Of a DNA stretch of 64,000 bases, positions 11,946 to 25,111 are shown piece by piece (the stretch's first letter is position 1; every line of letters starts with the position of its first letter). The position numbers and the translations under genes are program-made. The DNA comes from Macrostomum hystrix (taxonomy: Eukaryota > Platyhelminthes > Macrostomidae), in assembly GCA_950097015.1 (NCBI GenBank), contig CATNEN010000030.1, forward strand, positions 479,501-543,500, given 5' to 3'. Under the pieces are notes generated by a model. That model was not told the origin of the DNA. It did not search any database and worked only from the letters and a program-made list of their open reading frames with translations.

Positions 11946-12690
11946 TCCCATTTTTCGAGAGATTCCCTATCGAATACAGTAGGGATTCCCTATCAAATAC
12001 AGTAGGGATTCCTTATCAAATACAGTAGGGATTCCTTATCAAATACAGTAGGGATTCCTTATCAAATACAGTAGGGATTCCCTGTCAAATACAGTAGGGA
12101 TTCCTTATCAAATACAGTAGGGATTCCTTATCAAATACAGTAGGGATTCCCTATCTGTATTCAGTAGGGATTCCCTATCAAATACAGTAGAGATTCCTAT
12201 CAAATACAGTAGGGATTCCCTATCAAATACAGTAGGGATTCCCTATCAAATACAGTAGAGATTCCTATCAAATACAGTAGGGATTCCCTATCAAATACAG
12301 TAGAGATTCCTATCAAATACAGTAGGGATTCCCTATCAAATACAGTAGAGATTCCTATCAAATACAGTAGGGATTCCCTATCAAATACAGTAGGGATTTC
12401 CAATCAAGTACTGTGCGGATTTCCCACCAAGTACAGTAGGGATTCCCTATCAAATGCAGTAGGGATTTGCCATCAAGTACAGTAGGGATTCCCTATCAAA
12501 TACAGTAGGGATTTCCAATCAAGTACAGTAGGGATTACCTATCAAATACAGTAGGGATTTCCAATCAAGTACTGTGCGGATTTCCCATCAAGTACAGTAG
12601 GGATTCCCTATCAAGTACAGTAGGGATTCCCTATTAAATGCAGTAGGGATTTGCCATCAAGTACTGTAGGGATTCCCTATCAGAATATCA
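11946..12690. repeat. 23-bp minisatellite, about 32 copies, between TIMELESS and TMF1
   Basis: The unit is GGGATTCCCTATCAAATACA plus GTA, with a self-complementary core (GGGATTCCC). Units vary at the CCCTATC segment (CCTTATC, TTCCAATC, TTGCCATC), and the variants alternate in the right half, suggesting a two-unit higher-order pattern. Confidence 0.9.
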
Positions 12691-13275
12691 TAGCCTGTTC
12701 CTTATCTAATAAAAAATGCACTATTAAATACAAACAATATTTTCCTAAAAGCTGCGGTAGAGATTTCCCATATAAAAAGCAACTGGTATTCTTCCCTACT
12801 GCCTTCGGAATTACCCGTAAAGTTTTGGAATTTCCCATCGAGCAGTCAGAAAATCTACTAAAATCCAACCAAGATTCTTAAAAGGTAGATTCGGAATTCA
12901 CGCAAACTTCATTTAGAATTTTTCATCGGAGTTTCCTATTTTATGCTATATCATGCAATGTCACAAATTACATTTTCTTTAAACCTAAATTTTCAAAATT
13001 CTTGCAACGAAGTTTTTCTATTAAATGTAATCATGCCGGGTTAACAATGTGTGATGGTTTTGCAATCTACATTTTTGTTGCTTCTCTAAATTTTTTCGTT
13101 TTCTGATAGCTAGGAAGCTATTAGTAAGGAAGATCCAGTGTTCGTTAAATTAAATCTTTCATTTGTTTGATTATTTTCTTATTTTAAATATTTCAGCGGT
13201 CTTCCATCGAATTCTAAAATTATAAAGCGACTATTCAATTATTAAACCTAAGTCCTAAGGATTAGCTGATAGAGG
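12691..13275. other. TMF1 5' flank with candidate leader acceptor
   Basis: Decayed versions of the 23-bp unit continue to about 12850. A pyrimidine-rich stretch then ends in TTTCAG|CG at 13196, 79 nt before the TMF1 ATG. No coding exon is visible. The acceptor may receive a spliced leader or an upstream 5' UTR exon. Confidence 0.4.
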
Positions 13276-16200
13276 ATGTCCAGCTGGTTTGGCAGCTGGG
13301 ATGTCGGCAAATTGCAGTCGGCAACTTCAAAGGCGTTGAAATCTGCGCAGAAGCGCATTGACAAAGCGCTTGACATTCACGACGAGGCGGCAGCGGCCGG
13401 CGCTGGAATTCCCAGCGAGGATTTCTTTGGCCAGTACGGCATCGTTACGGAGGCCTCGTCTTCGGCTAGTCCCAAATTGCCGCCAACTTCTTCGTCGGCA
13501 TCGGCTGACTTATTTGGCGGTCGTTCCTCGCCTGTCGTCGGCGGAGGCGGAAGCAGCAGCGGAAGCGGCCTCCATCGAATGCCGAGTGCCACCAGGATGG
13601 ACGCTTCAATGGTTGGCGATTGGGTGTCCGAGTCCATTATGCTGACTTCAACGTCTGGCTTGGAGGCGGTGGCCGACAGCGGCGGAGTTGCGGACAATGC
13701 CGACTTGGCCGGCGGCACAGTGAGACAGCGGTCGGACTTTTTTAGCTCGTTCGGCGTTGAGCCAGACGCTGACAAATCGGATCGAAATCTTCTGTCTGCG
13801 GAGATTGAGCCAAAGAAGCAGCTTAGAGAGAATGATGAACAGCTAATAAAGCAAGACAGTGAGGAAACTCAACGTAGACGAGAGGAGCAAAAACGAAAAC
13901 GAGAAAACAAAATAATATTTAAGGAGCAGGAGCAGAGAAGAAAACAGGAGGATGAAGGAGCATTGCAGCAGAAGCTGGAGCTCAAGCGGCAGCTGGATGA
14001 GGAATCGAAAAGAGAGCAGGAACTGAAGATGGAGAGAGAGGAAGAGCTGCGACGACAGCAACGGATTGAAAAGCAGCAGAAAGAGGAACTGCAAAGACAA
14101 AAAGAGCAGGAGCTCCAGAGACAGGAGCTGCTAAGAAAACAAGAAGAGGAGCTCCAAAGACAGCAAGAACATGAGCTCCAAAGACAGCAAGAACAGGAGC
14201 TCCAAAGACAGCAAGAAGAGGAGCTTCAGAGACAGCAAGAACAGGAGGTCCAAAGACAGCAAGAAGAGGAGCTTCAGAGACAGCAAGAACAGGAGCTCCA
14301 AAGACAGCAAGAACAGGAGCTCCAAAGACAGCAAGAAGAGGAGCTTCAGAGACAGCAAGAACAGGAGCTCCAAAGACAAAAAGAGCAGGAACTCCAGAAA
14401 CAGCAAGAACTAAAGCTTCAAATACATCAAGAACAGGAACTTCGGAGACAGCAAGAACAGGAGCTCAAGAGACAGCAAGAGCAGGAGCTCCAGAGACAAC
14501 AAGAGCAGGAGCTCCAGATGCAACAAGAACAGGAGCTCCAGAGACAGCAAGAACAGGAGCTCCAGAGACAGCAAGAACAGGAGCTCCAGATGCAACAAGA
14601 GAAGGAGCTCCAGATGCAACAAGAACAGGAGCTCCAGAGACAGCAAGAACAGGAGCTCCAAAGACAGCAAGAACAGGAGCTCCAGAGACAGCAAGAACAG
14701 GAGCTCCAAAGACAGCAAGAACAGGAGCTCCAGAGACAGCAAGAACAGGAGCTCCAAAGACAGCAAGAACAGGAGCTCCAAAGACAGCAAGAACAGGAGC
14801 TCCAGAGACAGCAAGAGGAGACTAGGCACCAGCAAGAGCTTCAGGAAAGTCTGCGTGAAGAGACAGTGCAACGAATCGAGCAAGACAGACGGGTTGAAGA
14901 GACGCAAACAAAAATTGAGGAAGTGCAAAAAGAAGAGGAGCTTAGAAAGTTGGAAGATCTGCAGTTAGATCAGGCAGAACGAGAAACCGATATTCAACAG
15001 ACGCGGCCAACCAATACTGCAGACTCAGAAATCTTTGACGACGACGATGATGTGTTGAATCAAACGCTCAGACCGGACGAATCGGCTATGTATGCACACA
15101 ATTTACCGCACAGCTTTGATGAACAGCTTGTTTATAAATCAATAATGGCTACCTCTAGTGCTGGCTTGACTGAGTCCGATACTCAAGCGACGCTGACGGC
15201 GAAGGATGGTGAACCAGTTAATGTCGACGAAGCTGAGGAGCATCCAGCTGACGGTGCAACGATTGTTCCAGAGCCGTCCGGTGAAGCTGACAAACAGCTG
15301 GAGATAAGCAGCCACTCCGAAAGTTTAACCTTGTCGTCCAGCATGAGCGACTCAACATTGACTTCAATGCCGCAAAGCGTCACGGATTTCGAGACTTTGG
15401 CGCCGACTGCAGCGGCTGCGGCTGCTGCCGCTGTTGCAGCAGCCGCTGCCAAATCAGCCGCCACGCCTGGCCTAGCTGCTGATGTGCAATGGGAACAGCA
15501 ATTTCACGCCGACACTGTCCTCGTGACATCCGCCGATAACGACGACGAAGATGTAGATGATGCCGATCTAGAACTGGACGAGGCCAGCAAAGCCTCCTGC
15601 GAGTCGTCCAGCCGTTCCTCTGGGCACGAGCAGAACGGCAGCGGCAGCGGCAGCAGCGGCCGGGGACACGCAGCCAGATTGCGCGCCACACCAGACGAAG
15701 CCTCCAGCTCCGTCATCGGCGGAGTCGCCTCCTCGAATGCGGCATCCGCTGCGGCTGGCGAGGCTCATTCCAGCAATTCTTCTGACGTTGAAGTGATCAG
15801 TGTCAGCGCTGCCAGCATGTGCTCGCCTGTGACGCCGCACAGTTCCCGGCCGGCCGGGCATGCTAGCCAGCACCATCGCAGCGAGAGCGACAGCAGCTTC
15901 TTGTCGCTGGACGAGGCCGATCATTCGGCTGTGCTACAAAAGGTAAGCCTTGAGTTTCTGTCCGCTCTTTGTTTAATCCTGAACTCAATTGAAACGGGAG
16001 TCCCTATTTCGGGTGGTTGCTAATCTCTCCTTACATCCCATCTAATTGTGTGCCGCTAAGCTGTCTTTAAGGTGGGCCGCTAATATCTCTTTATATCCCA
16101 TCAACAGGTGGGCCGCTAATCTCTCTTTATATCCCATCAACAGGTGGGCCGCTAATCTCTCTTTATATCCCATCAACAGGTGGGCCGCTAATCTCTCTTT

Positions 16201-19200
16201 ATATCCCATCAACAGGTGGGCCGCTAATCTCTCTTTATATCCCATCAACAGGTGGGCCGCTAATCTCTCTTTATATCCCATCAACAAGTGGGCCGCTAAT
16301 CTCTCTTTATATCCCATCAACAGGTGGGCCGCTAATCTCTCTTTATATCCCATCAACAGGTGGGCCGCTAATCTCTCTTTATATCCCATCAACAGGTGGG
16401 CCGCTAATCTCTCTTTATATCCCATCAACAGGTGGGCCGCTAATCTCTCTTTATATCCCATCAACAGGTGGGCCGCTAATCTCACTTTCCATCTCCCTTC
16501 TTCAGGTTGGGTCGGAAGCGGAATCGGTTTTTTGTTGATACAATTTGCTCCAGTCTAATAATAGAATAGATAGTTAATAATAGCTACTTACAATATTTGA
16601 TCGCGATGTTGTGTAGAAAGCTTGTAGAGCTGGGTTCGAAATCTAATATTGTTGTCATCTCCCATTTCGCTATTTTATTATTTTATGTCATTTAACACAT
16701 ACAGTCTGATCTGCTACTAACCAATAACAAATGTTATAAATAGTTAAATGGGTACGCATAAGTTAATGTCTGTGACTTGAAATTACTAGCTTGATTTTGG
16801 GTTGAATTTATTTTTCTTTTTTATTGTTTATTTCTTAAATAGCTTCCATATTGACGCCTATAGGAAAAATTCACATATTGAAGCCGACCACAACAATGTT
16901 AGTTTCGCATGCTTGTCAATGTATGCCTCACTAATTTTTTTGCTCTTCTTTAGACAACCAGGAGCAAAAAACTAGTCGATAATCAGTAAATAAGCATAAT
17001 GTAACGCTTTACTGATCGTTAATTTTCCCCAATTGAACGCGTTTTCAGCATCATTTCTCGGCAATGCAGGTATTTATAAATACGCTTTCATGACGCATCT
17101 GTAGTGTGTGATCGTCGAGTTGCGATCATGATAACTGTCTTTCTATGTTGCTTCAAGCTATTTAGGCCCATATCTAAGCTATCTAGAGTTAATTCTGTAC
17201 GCTAGTATAAATAAAAGTCCATATTTCTCAATGTCATTTAAAATCTATTCTATTGATTCAATGATGTCTCTTCATTATTCAAATCGTCTCTTTCTTATGA
17301 GAATCGTCTCTTTCTTATGAGAATCGTCTCTTCATTATTCAAATCGTCTCTTTCTTATGAGAATCGTCTCTTCAGTATGATAATCGTCTCTTCATTATGA
17401 GAATATTCTGTTTCTTATGAGAATCGTCTATTCATTATGAGAATATTCTGTTTCTTATGAGAATCGTCTATTCATTATGAGAATCGTCTCTTCATTATGA
17501 GAATCGTCTCTTTCTTATGAGAATCGTCTATTCATTATGATAATCGTCTTCTTCTTATGAGAATCGTCTCTTCAGTATGATAATCGTCTCTTCATTATGA
17601 GAATCGTCTCTTTCCTTATGAGAATCGTCTCTTTCTTATGAGAATCGTCTCTTTCTTATGAGAATCGTCTCTTTCTTATGAGAATCGTCTCTTTCTTATG
17701 AGAATCGTCTATTCATTATGAGAATCGTCTCTTTCTTATGAGAATCGTCTCTTTCTTATGAGAATCGTCTCTTCAGTATGATAATCGTCTCTTCATTATG
17801 AGAATCGTCTCTTCATTATGAGAATCGTCTCTTCATTATGAGAATCGTCTCTTTCTTATGAGAATCGTCTCTTTCTTATGAGAATCGTCTCTTTCTTATG
17901 AGAATCGTCTCTTCAGTATGATAATCGTCTCTTCATTATGAGAATCGTCTCTTTCTTATGAGAATCGTCTCTTTCTTATGAGAATCGTCTCTTTCTTATG
18001 AGAATCGTCTCTTTCTTATGAGAATCGTCTATTCATTATGAGAATCGTCTCTTTCTTATGAGAATCGTCTCTTTCTTATGAGAATCGTCTCTTTCTTATG
18101 AGAATCGTCTCTTTCTTATGAGAATCGTCTCTTTCTTATGAGAATCGTCTCTTTCTTATGAGAATCGTCTCTTCATTATGAGAATCGTCTCTTTCTTATG
18201 AGAATCGTCTCTTCAGTATGATAATCGTCTCTTCATTATGAGAATCGTCTCTTTCTTATGAGAATCGTCTCTTTCTTATGAAAATCGTCTCTTTCTTATG
18301 AGAATCGTCTCTTTCTTATGAGAATCGTCTATTCATTATGAGAATCGTCTCTTTCTTATGAGAATCGTCTCTTTCTTATGAGAATCGTCTCTTTCTTATG
18401 AGAATCGTCTCTTTCTTATGAGAATCGTCTCTTTCTTATGAGAATCGTCTCTTTCCTTATGAGAATCGTCTATTCATTATGAGAATCGTCTCTTTCTTAT
18501 GAGAATCGTCTCTTTCTTATGAGAATCGTCTATTCATTATGAGAATCGTCTATTCATTATGAGAATCGTCTCTTCATTATGAGAATCGTCTCTTCATTAT
18601 GAGAATCGTCTCTTTCTTATGAGAATCGTCTCTTTCTTATGAGAATCGTCTCTTTCTTATGAGAATCGTCTCTTCAGTATGATAATCGTCTCTTCATTAT
18701 GAGAATCGTCTCTTTCTTATGAGAATCGTCTCTTTCTTATGAGAATCGTCTCTTTCTTATGAGAATCGTCTCTTTCTTATGAGAATCGTCTATTCATTAT
18801 GAGAATCGTCTCTTTCTTATGAGAATCGTCTCTTTCTTATGAGAATCGTCTCTTTCTTATGAGAATCGTCTCTTTCTTATGAGAATCGTCTCTTTCTTAT
18901 GAGAATCGTCTCTTTCTTATGAGAATCGTCTCTTCATTATGAGAATCGTCTCTTTCTTATGAGAATCGTCTCTTCAGTATGATAATCGTCTCTTCATTAT
19001 GAGAATCGTCTCTTTCTTATGAGAATCGTCTCTTTCTTATGAAAATCGTCTCTTTCTTATGAGAATCGTCTCTTTCTTATGAGAATCGTCTATTCATTAT
19101 GAGAATCGTCTCTTTCTTATGAGAATCGTCTCTTTCTTATGAGAATCGTCTCTTTCTTATGAGAATCGTCTCTTTCTTATGAGAATCGTCTCTTTCTTAT

Positions 19201-22200
19201 GAGAATCGTCTCTTTCTTATGAGAATCGTCTCTTTCTTATGAGAATCGTCTCTTTCTTATGAGAATCGTCTCTTCATTATGAGAATCGTCTCTTTCTTAT
19301 GAGAATCGTCTCTTCAGTATGATAATCGTCTCTTCATTATGAGAATCGTCTCTTTCTTATGAGAATCGTCTCTTTCTTATGAGAATCGTCTCTTTCTTAT
19401 GAGAATCGTCTCTTCATTATGAGAATCGTCTCTTTCTTATGAGAATCGTCTCTTCATTATGAGAATCGGCTCTGCTTGAATGGATTAGGGTATAAAGCTT
19501 AATTAGTGTAGTTATGCTTTATCTAATCACATTATTTCTCCTATTAGAGTACTTTAAATTGTTCAGTTTCTTCTAAGCCGTTGGTTTGAAAAGTTTTAAG
19601 CCTTTTTGAAACCAATTGTTTGTTAGTCTGTCAGTTGTCTTGTTTCTTAGTGCAAGTATCTTTTCATTATTGAGTTTGAGTGTGCTTACTACATACTACT
19701 TACAATTGAAAGACTTTTTAAGCCACGCCTGGATGCAAATCTCGTCTGGACTTACCTATAGTGATCACAGCACTACACTATCACAGTTAATGATTGGATA
19801 ACATTTTAAACTTTTTCATTGCAACTATTTATACGTTGTGTGTCTTCTAGTCAAAACTAACCCTGTGCTTTCTTTATAAGTATAGAATAAGCATTAGATG
19901 TGCATATTTTGTAAACAGACACGATTCGATTTCTCGTACAAGGGACATAGTTTTCTGCTATTGAAAATGAAAAAACTTTATTCGTAACTTTTCAGAAATA
20001 AAAAACTAATTTACTACTTAAATTCCTTGCTTGGTGTCTTTCAAATCAGTCAGTTTTTTTAGAAGTTTTGCAAAAGCTCACCTTAGTATTATCAGTAGAA
20101 CTACCAAGGGGCCCCCCTGACAATTTTTTTGCTGCACCTGAACGGAACAATGCAAGCCAACTGTTTGTTGCGCATCTTCTGAAACAAGAAACAAGTCGCC
20201 AGCTCTTCAGACCGTCGAGATACTCAATGTTTCTGGCCGAAGGTCCGATTTTTCCCATAAGCGCTAGTGTATTTCATACACCCCTATACACGAATTTGCA
20301 CTGCGGCTCAGTGCGGCCTTGCCAGGCCTTCAGCATTTATCAGCATGTCACCCGAGTGTGCCTGCATCATCTCCGTCTTCGGTGGTCACCTACCTTTATC
20401 TAGACGGACTGCTGGACCTTCAAGGGCTACAACAGGTGGAACTAAGCAACTATGGACACCCTGACGCGAATTTCTCAAATTTCAATGCTCAAGCCAAAAT
20501 ATCGGGCGCAGCTCAACCACAGGACACCATCGCCTAGTCTGTCAACCAATCAGTCACCACCCAACGCTGTTAGCATTCGGGCGCTGCCAAAAAAAATTGT
20601 CAGGATTCCCCCCCCCCTTGGTATAAAAACGGGCAGCAAAATGGCTTGGTAGTCCTACTGTTAATTGAATAATAATAATAATATATATATATGCGGGAGG
20701 TCAGCGCCAGTCTGTAGGCACTGGCACTCAATTTGGTGACACTAGACCCGCAGCCAGCGAGGAGGCAATTCTGCCTATTTCGTTGACTCCTGAGCACACA
20801 CGCACACCCTGCCCTGACTTTCTCATCGTCAAAGCCTTGACAAGCCTTTCACTAAGCCTTCTCTCCGTGGCTGCGCCCCAAATTAATGTGGTCTCGCTAC
20901 GGAATCGAGCTCAGGGCCATTGGTACGAGGAGCAAGCGCGTTGGACCGCTCTGCCACTCGCAGATTGGCTTCTTTTTAATGTGTCAACTGATTTATTAAT
21001 AATGATTCACTGAACTCGAAGTTATAAAAAATCTGGTTAAAACTGCACTTCTTGTAGCTCAAATTTTGTAATTATTGTAGTCATTATATTTACTGACTAT
21101 GCTTCGCTTAGTGCGTAAGTCACAATTAAAGCATAAAAGCATCGATATATTAGACTGCACTTATTTACAAGGAATGGTAGTATTACACGCCCTTTGTTGA
21201 TTGACGTGTTTAACTTTTTTTCTTAACTTTAAGCATCCTACTTAAGCACTGTGCTCAATTTGTGCTCAGCCTAATATCCACTTCTCTCACACACTACCAG
21301 CGCCTGGTGGAGACCAAGGAGGTCCTGGAGGTGCGTGAACAGAAGCTGCTACAGCTCAGTCGCGAGAACATGGAGCTCAGAGACGTTGTGGATGCTTTGA
21401 AGGCGTAAGTTCTGAAACTCCCAGCATCCTCAGCATTCACCCAAATCCTCATTATTCATTCGAACCTCGCCAGATCCTCAGTATTCACCCAAAACATCTT
21501 CAAAGACCTTGGGGATCTTCCCAGATTCCCAGATTCACACTATTATTGGTGTGATCCGAGATTCTCGTCATAAAAAAACTGCATCTCGGCTATTCATCTT
21601 CAAGCAGAGCTTGAGTTGTGTTCTCACTGCCTGCCATTCCAGCCAGCTGCTCCGCTCTGAGGAGGCCCGCCAGAGCAACCAGACCGACCTGAACTCCCTC
21701 ACCGAGGAATTCACCAGCCGAATTGCGGACGCCGAGCGGCGCTTTCAGCAGGCCGTCAAAGAGAAAGAGCTGCTGCGCAAGCAGATGGCCCTGCCCAGTG
21801 AGGCCCTGCGAGAGCGCGAACAGCAGGTCCAGGAGCTGCTGCGCGAAGGCGAGCGGATGGCCCAGGAGCAGCTGAAGGCCAGCAATCTGTTAAAGAAGCT
21901 GCGCGCCAGAGAGAAAGAATTGGAAAGTCACGTCGGCCAGCGTGACCGGCGACTGAAGACTCTGGAAGATGAGGCGCAGAAGCTGCGCAAACAGCTAGAC
22001 GAGGCCGAGGAGTCCGGCCGGCGCCAGTCCGAGGCGGTCGCCCAGCTGACTAAAGCCGTCCAACGATTGGAGCGAGAGCTTCAGCAGAAGCAGCGAGAGG
22101 CTGACGCCATTGCCGAGCGAGAGAGATCGCTCAGCGGTCTGCTGGAAACGGCCAACAAACAGAACTCGGAGCTCAATAGGCAGCTGGCCGCCTCTGCAGC

Positions 22201-25111
22201 CGAGACACACGAGGCGGCGCTGAGTGCCGAGCTGGCCGCTCGCGAAGAGCTACGAGCAGCTTTGCGGGCCGCTGAACGGGCTGGGTCGCAGGAGGCTGAA
22301 CGACTGCAGGTTAGATCACTCGATTCTTAACACCAGAAAGACCATATGGTGGGTATTCAACCCATCGCAATGGAAATCCAAAACTAGGGCTCAAATTTTC
22401 CGCTCCGATCCGATAGAACAACTTCCAGAATTTGTAAACATCGGCATCGTCAAGATATTCAACGATTCTCGTCGGGGTGTCTGGTGGCAAAACCCACAAA
22501 AATATGCGAAAGTTTTCTGCTCACGAAGTTTCATCATGTAAACATGTCGGCGATTGTTGTTGATTATATTGTAGTGATAATATTGTTAATTTATGCACTT
22601 TTGAATCAATATGGATTCGCCATAGAGTTTAATGCAGAGCAATGTTCTTTGCCCTTGTCACCGGGGTCTTCGACAAGAATCGCTGAATATCTCGACGATG
22701 CTGGCTCGAACGGCTTTGAAAGTTGGTTCATCGAAAAGGGCGGAAAATTTTGATTCAGATGGTGGACTTTCACGAAAATCAGTCATTCGGTTTGGGAGCT
22801 GTCGTCAAGTAGGCAGTGGGTCCGGTCTTTCGTGGTCTTTCTAATGTTCATGGCTCATGACGCTAGAAAAGTACATTGGAATATCAACAAAACTCACAGG
22901 CCAACGTGGAAGAGCTGCGCATTGCTCTAGCGGCTCGCGATCGCGAAGCCGCCGCCCGCGAAACCGCCCTGCGCGAGGAGGCGCGAAGAGCCGCGCGTCG
23001 ACTAGAAGAGGCCGAGCGTCGGGCAGACGAGCTGGCCTCGGCGGCGTCTCAGGCATCGCAGCCGCTGCTACGCCAGCTGGAGTCGCTGCAGAAGGCCCAC
23101 TCAGCTGCCCAGCTGTCCTGGGAGGCTGTCGAAGACCAGTTGAATGCGCGCGTCGCCTCCGCTGAACGAGCAGCCGCGGCGGCCAAGGAGTCGGAGCGAC
23201 GGGCTAGGGAGCGCCTCGCTCACCTAGAGGAGGCAACCACCGCTGCTGCCCAGACGGAGGCTTCGCTGCGGCAAGAGGCGTCTGCAACGGCTGCTGGCCG
23301 AGCGGCCGCCGAGCGCACAGTGTCGGAGCTGTCAGCGGAGGCCGAATCCTGCCGGCGCGAAGCCAAGGAGGCGCGTCGGCAAGCCGACCAGCTGGCCGGC
23401 GAGCTGCGCCGATGCGAGTCCCGTCTGGCCGCGGAGGCGGCTCGCGCCGAAGCCGAAGCCAGACGATCGGCCGACGCGCGTGACCAACTTCTCGGCTGTG
23501 AGGCCACCATTGAGGACCTGCGGCGGCAGGTGCGCGCTCAGAATATCGGCGGCGGCACCGCCGGGGAACCGACGCACAGTCGGCAGAGCAGTGTCGGTGG
23601 CCCCGGAAGCCTGTCAAGTACACCTGTTGTCAGCCTAGGTAAGTGAATAATACTCGAGGGGATATGAGAGCAAACTGCTCAAGGAACATTGAGGATATCA
23701 GCGACCTATACTCAAGGAGCATTGAAATATCAGCGACCTATGCTCAAGGAGCATTGGGGATATCAGCGAACTATACTCAAGGAGCATTGGGGATATCAGC
23801 GACCTATGCTCAAGGAGCATTGGGGATATCAGCGAACTATACTCAAGGAGCATTGGGATATCAGCGAACTATACTCAAGGAGCATTGGGATATCAGCGAA
23901 CTATACTCAAGGAGCGTTGGGATATCAGCGACCTATGCTCAAGGAGCATGGGGATATCAGCGACCTATGCTCAAGGAGCGTTGGGATATCAGCGAACTAT
24001 ACTCAAGGAGCATTGGGATATCAGCGAACTATACTCAAGGAGCGTTGGGATTTCAGCGACCTATGCTCAAGGAGCATGGGGATATCAGCGACCTATACTC
24101 AAGGAGCATTGGGGATATCGGCAACCTATACTCAAGGAGCATTGGGGATATCAGCGACATATACTCAAGGAGCATTGGGGATATCAGCAACCTATACTCA
24201 AGGAGCATTGGGGATATCAGCAACCTATACTCAAGGAGCATTGGGGATATCAGCAACCTATACTCAAGGAGCATTGGGGATATCAGCAACCTATACTCAA
24301 GGAGCATTGGGGATATCAGCGAACTATACTCAAGGAACATTGGGGATATCAGCAACCTATACTGAAGGAGCATTGGGGATTTCAGCGACATATACTGAAG
24401 GAGCATTGGGGATTTCAGCGACCTATGCTCAAGGAGCATTGGGATATCAGCGACATATACTGAAGGAGCATTGGGGATTTCAGCGACCTATGCTCAAGGA
24501 GCATTGGGGATATCAGCAACCTATGCTCAAGGAGCATTGGGGATATCAGCGAACTATACTCAAGGAGCATTGGGGATATCAGCAACCTATACTCAAGGAG
24601 CATTGGGGATTTCAGCAACCTATACTCTATGAGCATGGGAAAGTTATTACTTGCGTCTCTAGACCCTTCCTTTATAGAAAAAAATTCCATCTTTTTTTCG
24701 AGCAGTCGACGGTCCACCCTCGCCGTCGGCCGCGTCGCCGCACTCCGCGATGGCAGCCTCAGCCGCCTCGCCCTACACCCTGGTGCGCAACGCTGCCGGC
24801 ATGGCCGCCATGGTGGAGCGCCTGCGCGAGGAGCTGCAGAGCCGGCAGGCGGAGGCGGCCAATCTGGCTGCCGATCTGCGAGCCGTTGAGCGCTCTCGTG
24901 AGCACACAGCCAGCGAGCTGGCCGCAGTGCTGGCCCGCGAGGAAAGCCAGGCGGCTCGCCTCGTCGAGCTGGAGGCCCAAGTCGGTGCGTTGAACACTCG
25001 CTACCAAGCTCTGCTGCAGATGTACGGCGAGAAGATGGAGGAGAACGAGGAGCTGCGATTGGATCTGATGGATATCAAGGAGATGTACAGGAGCCAGATC
25101 GACCTCCTCAC

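Noticed and set aside
16042-16558. Open frames WAANLSLYPINR and its antisense
   Set aside because: Artefact of a 36-bp unit without stops, inside TMF1 intron 1.
17268-19472. CRISPR-like array
   Set aside because: Units are head-to-tail without unique spacers, in a eukaryotic intron. It is a minisatellite.
20068-20403. 111-residue open frame
   Set aside because: Lies wholly within MITE family M and is disrupted in the other two copies.
23643-24993. Long plus-strand frames ISATYTQGALG / GYQRTILKEHW
   Set aside because: Translation of the 33-bp TMF1 intron 4 array, with verified splice sites on both sides.
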